In this document: piece by piece, positions 59,247-64,000 of the stretch | How the letters are laid out: every line of letters begins with the position of its first letter | How positions within the stretch are numbered: the first letter of the stretch is position 1 | Assembly (NCBI GenBank): GCA_023392515.1 | Contig: JAEVYX010000142.1 | Coordinates: 29,701-93,700 of the forward strand | Direction of reading: 5' to 3' | DNA length: 64,000 nucleotides | Source of the DNA: Bacillota bacterium | Lineage (GTDB): Bacteria > Bacillota > Clostridia > Christensenellales > Aristaeellaceae | Program-made: the position numbers and the translations under genes | Notes under the pieces: generated by a model | Told to the model about the DNA's origin: nothing | Databases searched by the model: none | The model's input: the letters and a program-made list of their open reading frames with translations, nothing else

Positions 59247-59288
59247 AAACCCCCTCCAGGCGGCGAAATAGCAGTCGGAAGGGGGTTT
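59247..59288 (+). promoter_or_regulatory. Hairpin overlapping the spo0A ribosome binding site
   Basis: AAACCCCCT (59247-59255) pairs perfectly with AGGGGGTTT (59280-59288). The right arm is the only SD for spo0A (ATG 59293). It can act as a spoIVB terminator, through the TTTTG tail, and/or as a block on spo0A translation. Confidence 0.6.
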
Positions 59289-59292
59289 TGCC

Positions 59293-60048
59293 ATGCGGGT
59301 AGTGCTTGCCATAACCGACCCGGAGCGCCGGGAAGCGGCTCGGCTTTTGCTGGAAAGCGAATGCTGCGATTGTGCCGCCCAATGCGTTTCAAGCGGGCGG
59401 GAAGCTTTGCAGGCCGTCGCCGGCTTTACACCCCACGTGCTGGTGCTTGACCGTGTGTTGCCACTGCTGGATGGCCCGGCTGTGCTTCTTGCCCTCCGAT
59501 CCCTCCCCCTCCCCTGCCCTCCCAAGGTGGTATTTGTCAAATCCATGGGCCGGGAGGAGGAAAGCTTGCAGATTCCCACCGAAGCCGACATTTGCCTGGA
59601 GCATTCCTACAGCAGTTCCCAATTCCTTTGCGCAGTACGTGAAGCCGAAAATAAGCTTCAGGGATCTCTGGCATTTATGCAAAGCCCCTGCCGGGGACCA
59701 GCATGCCAGTCCCTTTTGAGGGATTTAGGCATGCCCGAATCACTTAAAGGACATGGCTATCTTTTGCATATGATGAACCTTCTGGTTCCTTCCCCCGGTC
59801 TGATCGATGCGCTAACCACAAGGCTATACCCGGCGGCAGCAGACCGGTTTCACACCACCCCCGGCGCGGTGGAGCGCTGCGTCCGCCATGCCATTGAAGC
59901 CACCTGGAACCGGGGCTCCATGGCAGCGCTGGAATCCCTGTTCGGCCTGTCCATCGATCCTGAGCGGGGCAAGCCGACCAATCGGGAATTTCTGGCTATG
60001 GCGGCCCAACATGTACGGAACCGGTTAGAGGGAACAGGAAACAAATGA
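59293..60048 (+). CDS. spo0A: Sporulation regulator Spo0A with degenerate receiver domain
   Basis: A 251-residue protein. The C-terminal DNA-binding domain (about 143-248) is clearly Spo0A: LLHMMNLLVPSPGLIDALTTRLY, HTTPGAVERCVRHAIEATWNRG, LFGLSIDPERGKPTNREF. The receiver domain (1-120) keeps Asp53 (VLDRVLPLLDG). However, the first acidic-pocket Asp is Thr8 (AITDPE for the usual DD), and the conserved Lys of the KPF motif is replaced (CLEHSYSS). A Ser takes the usual Thr position. Phosphorylation may be weak or absent. Its SD lies inside a hairpin. A Spo0B-like kinase is encoded at 63 kb. Confidence 0.9.
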   Translation: MRVVLAITDPERREAARLLLESECCDCAAQCVSSGREALQAVAGFTPHVLVLDRVLPLLDGPAVLLALRSLPLPCPPKVVFVKSMGREEESLQIPTEADICLEHSYSSSQFLCAVREAENKLQGSLAFMQSPCRGPACQSLLRDLGMPESLKGHGYLLHMMNLLVPSPGLIDALTTRLYPAAADRFHTTPGAVERCVRHAIEATWNRGSMAALESLFGLSIDPERGKPTNREFLAMAAQHVRNRLEGTGNK

Positions 60049-60065
60049 AGTTCTCTGGGATAGTA

Positions 60066-60097
60066 TTGGGGAGGCCTTCCTTTGAAGGCCTCCCCAA
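60066..60097. terminator. Hairpin between spo0A and the SH3-repeat gene
   Basis: Perfect 14-base stem TTGGGGAGGCCTTC (60066-60079) and GAAGGCCTCCCCAA (60084-60097), loop CTTT. T-tails are short on both sides. Confidence 0.7.
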
Positions 60098-60103
60098 ATT
60101 GTA

Positions 60104-62917
60104 TCAGCGCTTATTCCAGTACGCGTCGTACGCCTGTTGAATTGCTGCCGTATGCAGTTCATCTACCCGATTGGATGTGTGCGTCTTGCTGTTCGTAAAG
60201 TGGATACAGAATTGCCCCTTGAAATCGTTATTGGCAATGGTGTCTCCATCCGGATAGTTATGGGGAACGCCATACATGGAGGCTGCAAACGTCCGGCTGC
60301 CGACAGTGACCCACAAAGGCCGCCGCTGCCAATGGGTGGAGCTTGTAATCTTGGATGCATCAGTCACACCGTAGATCTTACACATCCGCCGTGTATCCGC
60401 CGCGGTAAGTGGTTCAACGTCCGCATGGTTTCCGCCGGACCAGCGATGTACCCAGAAGGTGATGTTCGTCTTCACATCAGTGACCTTCACATTCATACCC
60501 CGGGCAAATATCGTCTGGATGCCCCCCGTCCACCAGTCAATCTTCTCCACAGGATTGATGACGTTTGTCAGATCTTCATCCGAAGACCCGGGCGGTACGG
60601 TACCGTATAGGGCATGCTGTGTATTTTCTCCGGCAACGCCGTCTACGGTAAGGTTCTTGGCCTTTTGGAAGGCCTTTACAGCATCGACCGTATCGGTACC
60701 ATAAGTGCCGCTGATGGTGCCGGTAAAGTAACCTTTCTCTTTGAGGGCCGTTTGAAGCTTCTTGACAGCCTCGCCTGTCGAACCCTTTCGCAGTGTTTCA
60801 TAGGTAGCTTCCTGCTGGCCGTCTCCGCCGGGGTTTTGTGCATCTTCATAGGCCTGTTTCTCTGTCTTGGTGTAAATCCGGATCAAATCGCCTCGAATCC
60901 AGCCGGTTGTGCCGGAGGAAAGCTTCACGCTATACCAGCTATACCCGTCGCTAACATTGGTGTTACCCGTCCAGGTCAGGAAGGTATCAGCCTGATAGAT
61001 TTTCGCTACCTGCTTGCCGGTAGCGGACCCTGTTGCGCGAACAAGCACGTTGGCAACCTTGGTCACAGCCATGTCACTCAAGTCCGCCAGCGAAGGTGTG
61101 GGAGTCGGTGACGGCGACGGAGTCGGAGTCGGCTGGGTAGCCAGCCAATCCTGGTATTCCTTGCTGGTCATTACCTTCACGCAGGAACCCAATACCCAAA
61201 GCGGCTCTTCGTCATAGGTAATCTTGTACCACAAGGACCCGCCCACAGTGCTGGACCCCGTAAAGGGGAACACCGTACCAAGCTCGACATTGAAGGGAGA
61301 ATCTGCATCCTTGGAAGCAGAAACCCGCAAATTGACCTTATCCAAGATTGTTACCAGATAACTGCTGGGGCCCGGTGTAGGCGAAGGTGTTGGGCTGGGC
61401 GTGGGCAAGGGCTGCCCTGCCAAATAAGCCGCCACCTGGAAGTCTGACAATTGATATGCACAATCACCTCGCACATATCCCAAGGTGCCGTTGACGTTTA
61501 CCGGATACCAGGTATAGGAACCGCTGACCGCGGCTGCGTCTGTCATGGGCCAAACGGTGTTGATATTCAGCGTTCCAATCGTAGAACCCGCTATAGCCTT
61601 GCGAAGGTTCACCGAGGGCTTTGTCACAAGGATATACCCCTTTGTTGCAGAGGGCGAAGGGGTGGCAGTTGCCGATGGTGCAACCGTTACGCCGTTCGCA
61701 TCACAAAGCGCCACCATATCGCCACGGATATATCCGGACAAGGTTCTGTAGCGAACCGGATACCATGTATAACTTCCAGACACCGTCCCTTGCGCCGTAA
61801 GCGGCAAAATGGTGCCGATGGCCAACCGTTCAATAAAGGTGCCATTGGGGGTTTTGCGCATGTTCACCTTGTCGGTGGTCAGTTTGACGTATCCAACGCT
61901 GCTGCCGTCTGCCGGAGAAGGAGTGGCGGTAGAACCACCGCTTACAACGGTGCAAACATCGCTGCGGATATAACCATACAAGCCTGCATCTGTTTTTACA
62001 TAATACCAGGTGTAGCCGTTCTTGGTAGTAGGAGCTTTCAAAAAGGCAAGCGTCGGCTTCCCACTCACATGGGCTATGATCGGCCCAGCCTCCGTCTTGC
62101 GCAGGTTTACATCCAAGTGATTCGGCTGCACATAACCAAATACGCCTTCTGCCAACGGAGTCGCGGTTGCGGGGACGGGGGTAGCCGTAGCAGCACCATC
62201 CCCGGGAATTGCAGTCGGTGCACCGCTTATTGGGTTTCCGGCCGCATCCGTTACTGCGCAGACATCGCTTCGCACATAGCCGTACATGCCGGAATCTGTT
62301 TTTACATAGTACCAGGTGTACCCACCTTTGGTGGTGGGCTGCTTATAATATGCCATCACCGGTTTCCCGTTGATTTGAGCAATAGTCTCTCCTGCTTCTG
62401 TTTTGCGCAGATTTACCTTATCCGTAGATAGCTTCACGTAGCCGATTGTGGAATCAGGTGCAGGGGTTGACGTGGCGCCGGTAGCGGTTTGTGTGGCTGT
62501 GCCTGCCGTAGTAGGAGCCGCTGTAGCATTCAAGCCGGGCTGTACGGGATTTAAAAGCCAGGCCGCCTGTTCTTCCGCCGTCAATTGCACAAAATAGCCG
62601 CCATGGATAAAGCCAATATATGTTCTGGTTCCTTGGGTGGGGCCGTTGGTGTTTACTTTATACCAGGTGATCCCATCCTTAACAGTGGTGCCTACAATTT
62701 GGGACACCCAGTCTTTAGGCAGCTTAAACCATGTATCGGCCGATGTACTGGCGGTTTTGCGAACCTTCACATTATCGGCCGTAACCTTGCCGTACAGTAC
62801 CGCCTCGGCCGATGCCTTCATCACAGGCCATTGCATTGCTCCCATTATCACGCAGCATGCCAACGCCAAAGCCAGTAAGCGCTTTAAAAAACGGGCGTTT
62901 GCTTCCATCTTTGTCAT
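60104..62917 (-). CDS. Large secreted SH3-repeat protein with peptidoglycan-binding and uncharacterised C-terminal domains
   Basis: A 937-residue exported protein. The signal sequence (LLALALACCVIMGAMQWPVM) is followed by about seven SH3-like repeats (for example GYVKLSTDKVNLRKTEAGE and GYVQPNHLDVNLRKTEAGP). Thr/Pro/Ser linkers such as PTPSPTPSPTPGPSS separate them. A PG_binding_1 domain lies at about 712-775 (KLQTALKEKGYFTGTISGTYG). The last 145 residues repeat the unnamed domain of the protein at 7916-9187 (HRWSGGNHADVEPLTAADT, GQFCIHFTNSKTHTSNRVDE). Probably a cell-wall or spore-envelope protein. ATG 62917 follows GAGGTG. It may be co-regulated with the spo genes, but no sporulation promoter was recognised. 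Confidence 0.88.
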   Translation of the reverse strand: MTKMEANARFLKRLLALALACCVIMGAMQWPVMKASAEAVLYGKVTADNVKVRKTASTSADTWFKLPKDWVSQIVGTTVKDGITWYKVNTNGPTQGTRTYIGFIHGGYFVQLTAEEQAAWLLNPVQPGLNATAAPTTAGTATQTATGATSTPAPDSTIGYVKLSTDKVNLRKTEAGETIAQINGKPVMAYYKQPTTKGGYTWYYVKTDSGMYGYVRSDVCAVTDAAGNPISGAPTAIPGDGAATATPVPATATPLAEGVFGYVQPNHLDVNLRKTEAGPIIAHVSGKPTLAFLKAPTTKNGYTWYYVKTDAGLYGYIRSDVCTVVSGGSTATPSPADGSSVGYVKLTTDKVNMRKTPNGTFIERLAIGTILPLTAQGTVSGSYTWYPVRYRTLSGYIRGDMVALCDANGVTVAPSATATPSPSATKGYILVTKPSVNLRKAIAGSTIGTLNINTVWPMTDAAAVSGSYTWYPVNVNGTLGYVRGDCAYQLSDFQVAAYLAGQPLPTPSPTPSPTPGPSSYLVTILDKVNLRVSASKDADSPFNVELGTVFPFTGSSTVGGSLWYKITYDEEPLWVLGSCVKVMTSKEYQDWLATQPTPTPSPSPTPTPSLADLSDMAVTKVANVLVRATGSATGKQVAKIYQADTFLTWTGNTNVSDGYSWYSVKLSSGTTGWIRGDLIRIYTKTEKQAYEDAQNPGGDGQQEATYETLRKGSTGEAVKKLQTALKEKGYFTGTISGTYGTDTVDAVKAFQKAKNLTVDGVAGENTQHALYGTVPPGSSDEDLTNVINPVEKIDWWTGGIQTIFARGMNVKVTDVKTNITFWVHRWSGGNHADVEPLTAADTRRMCKIYGVTDASKITSSTHWQRRPLWVTVGSRTFAASMYGVPHNYPDGDTIANNDFKGQFCIHFTNSKTHTSNRVDELHTAAIQQAYDAYWNKR

Positions 62918-62997
62918 CTATTACACCTCATTTTCGTGGAATGCATGCGTTTTGCAGACGCAGGCCCAAGCCGTCGTCCGCACAATAACACGCCTTT

Positions 62998-63026
62998 ATT
63001 TTATTACAATTCTATTACGCTGTCAA
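62998..63026 (-). promoter_or_regulatory. Promoter of the SH3-repeat gene
   Basis: On the minus strand, TTGACA (63026-63021), 17 bases, TAAAAT (63003-62998). The -35 box overlaps the stop codon of the histidine kinase gene. The pattern (GCGTAATA in the spacer) resembles the promoter at 9394-9422 of the related gene. Confidence 0.75.
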
Positions 63027-63940
63027 TCGTTTTTATCATTTTCCTTCATATTTTGTTCATTGTCATTTCCCTGCTGCGAATCTTTAGCTGGCAGCTCTTT
63101 GGGAACAAAACCGGAAAAAGCAGTATCTCCGCCACCGCTTTTTAAGGTTATATCCCCTCCCCATTCTCTTAAGGTTTGCCTGACAATATAAAGGCCCATG
63201 CCATGGCCCTCCGACTTTGTGGTAATCCCCGGTAGAAAGATGCGGCTTTGAGCGGAAGCAGGAATATCTGGGCCATTATTGCCAACGCTAAAGCGGAAAT
63301 TCTTAATATCCTCACTCAACGCTATCATCAGCCGGGGATTCTTTGTCTCCTTTAGGGCATCCAGGGCATTATCAATCAAATTGCTGAGTACCCGGCACAT
63401 TTCCCAGCCCGGAATCGGCAGCTGCTTCCAGGCGCTGGTAATGGTTAAATCTGCCTGAACGCCCTGCTTTTCGCAAGCAGCAAGCTTTACCTTCAAAAGC
63501 GCGTTTACAGCGGCGTTCTGGGTGCGCAAAACCCGGCTCACCGCTCTGATATCCCCGTAAACCCGCTCAATATACTCCTGGGCGTCTTTGTATTCTTCCA
63601 TTTCCATCAGGCTGAACACTACTTGCAGATGATTTAAGAAGTCATGGCGCTGAGCCCGAAGGGTATTGTTGAGACCCTCCATGTCCTGCACGGTTTTCTC
63701 CATGGATTCCATCTGATACAGGGTACGGCCGGTACCCAATGCCTCTCGGATATCCATCAGCGCGCCCCAACTTACCAGGAAAGCGGCGCCCAGCATACCA
63801 AACCGGATAGTGGACAGGTGCAATATTTGCTCATCACTGAAAAACAGGTAGAAAGCGATGGTCAAAACCAGCGCGATCTGCATGGAATTGATGGTAATGG
63901 CATAGACGGTGACTTTACGAATATCCACTTGCTTTTTCAT
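63023..63940 (-). CDS. Spo0B-type sensor histidine kinase
   Basis: A 305-residue kinase with two membrane spans (about 14-34 and 46-62) and almost no extracellular loop. A coiled linker (QMESMEKTVQDMEGLNNTL) leads to a Spo0B-type phosphoacceptor region with His99 (QRHDFLNHLQVVFSLMEMEEY). The GHKL ATPase domain has the N box NLIDNALDAL, a GNNGPDIP segment and GHGMGLYIV. It resembles the DcuS/CitA-like and clostridial Spo0B-fold kinases that feed Spo0A or an adjacent regulator. The tail (QQGNDNEQNMKENDKND) is low-complexity. The start overlaps an upstream open frame (ATGA). Confidence 0.87.
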   Translation of the reverse strand: MKKQVDIRKVTVYAITINSMQIALVLTIAFYLFFSDEQILHLSTIRFGMLGAAFLVSWGALMDIREALGTGRTLYQMESMEKTVQDMEGLNNTLRAQRHDFLNHLQVVFSLMEMEEYKDAQEYIERVYGDIRAVSRVLRTQNAAVNALLKVKLAACEKQGVQADLTITSAWKQLPIPGWEMCRVLSNLIDNALDALKETKNPRLMIALSEDIKNFRFSVGNNGPDIPASAQSRIFLPGITTKSEGHGMGLYIVRQTLREWGGDITLKSGGGDTAFSGFVPKELPAKDSQQGNDNEQNMKENDKND

Positions 63941-64000
63941 GGCTGATTTCCCTTGCCCCTCGCCTCTTGATTTTTCTGTATTTTTTCCTCATGGCCCTGA
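63937..64000 (-). CDS. C-terminal end of an upstream gene (partial)
   Basis: An open minus-strand frame enters from the window edge and ends at TGA 63939-63937. The TGA overlaps the histidine kinase start in the ATGA arrangement used elsewhere in this window. The 20 visible codons encode a charged tail ending NQEARGKGNQP. The partner of such a kinase is often a response regulator, but nothing here proves that. Confidence 0.35.
   Translation of the reverse strand, partial: QGHEEKIQKNQEARGKGNQP

Noticed and set aside
60104..60542. L,D-transpeptidase assignment for the shared C-terminal domain
   Set aside because: The SHGC-type catalytic motif of L,D-transpeptidases is absent; the Cys is in FCIHF with a different His spacing.
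61451..62431. 326-codon plus-strand open frame opposite the SH3-repeat gene
   Set aside because: It mirrors the SH3 repeats on the other strand, and its Cys/Arg-rich translation matches no family.

Overview
The window looks like a chromosomal segment of an endospore-forming anaerobe of the class Clostridia. The evidence is spoIVB next to spo0A, a Spo0B-like histidine kinase, an ispH-rpsA fusion, a SpoVD-like PBP with PASTA domains, a meso-diaminopimelate-type murE, the tig-clpP-clpX-lonB-lon-engB cluster and an electron-confurcating lactate dehydrogenase operon. Base composition is moderate (about half G+C by eye). Most genes start with clear Shine-Dalgarno (SD) sequences, and many promoters match the housekeeping consensus with a 17-base spacer. 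I see no rRNA, tRNA, CRISPR array, insertion sequence or prophage.

Layout: 0-2.7 kb is the start of a phosphonate biosynthesis operon (phosphonopyruvate decarboxylase, a nucleotidyltransferase, and PEP mutase cut by the window edge). 2.8-7.8 kb holds a TrhA/hemolysin III membrane protein followed by lctA-lctB-lctC-lctD, with three TGGT...ACCA operator-like palindromes in front of lctB. 7.9-14.7 kb is mixed: a secreted SH3/peptidoglycan-binding protein with a structured leader, a 727-residue coiled-coil protein of unknown function, a Crp/Fnr regulator facing a ferredoxin plus NapH-like pair, and a secreted C39-like peptidase. 14.8-28.7 kb is the division and cell-wall (dcw) cluster, all on the minus strand: mraZ, ftsL, spoVD/ftsI, murE, mraY, murD, ftsW, murA, ftsQ, ftsA, ftsZ. 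It lacks rsmH, murF, murG and murC. Its promoter carries MraZ boxes.

28.9-48.3 kb is mostly minus-strand housekeeping: a phosphoesterase, a zinc-ribbon protein, engB, lon, lonB, clpX, clpP, tig, two phosphodiester glycosidase-like proteins, purC, thiN, ispH-rpsA, plsC, cmk and a HutP-like protein. A secreted CAP-domain protein sits among them on the plus strand. 48.4-55.4 kb (plus strand) has a nucleotidyltransferase/phosphomannomutase-like fusion, a probable 6S RNA, two tandem CapA-like proteins, a LUD protein and a second CAP-domain protein. 55.7-57.7 kb carries DUF1905, DUF4180, DUF3842 and a ROK sugar kinase. 57.9-64 kb has spoIVB-spo0A, a 937-residue SH3-repeat protein and the histidine kinase.

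The most striking element is the roughly 480-base leader of the second CAP-domain gene. It contains four consecutive c-di-GMP-I (GEMM-I) riboswitch aptamers at 54364-54688, and the ribosome binding site directly follows the fourth. The copies alternate in an A-B-A'-B' pattern, which suggests duplication of a two-aptamer unit. Also notable are an uncharacterised His/Cys-rich C-terminal domain shared by the two SH3 proteins, and a Spo0A whose receiver domain lacks two phosphorylation-site residues.
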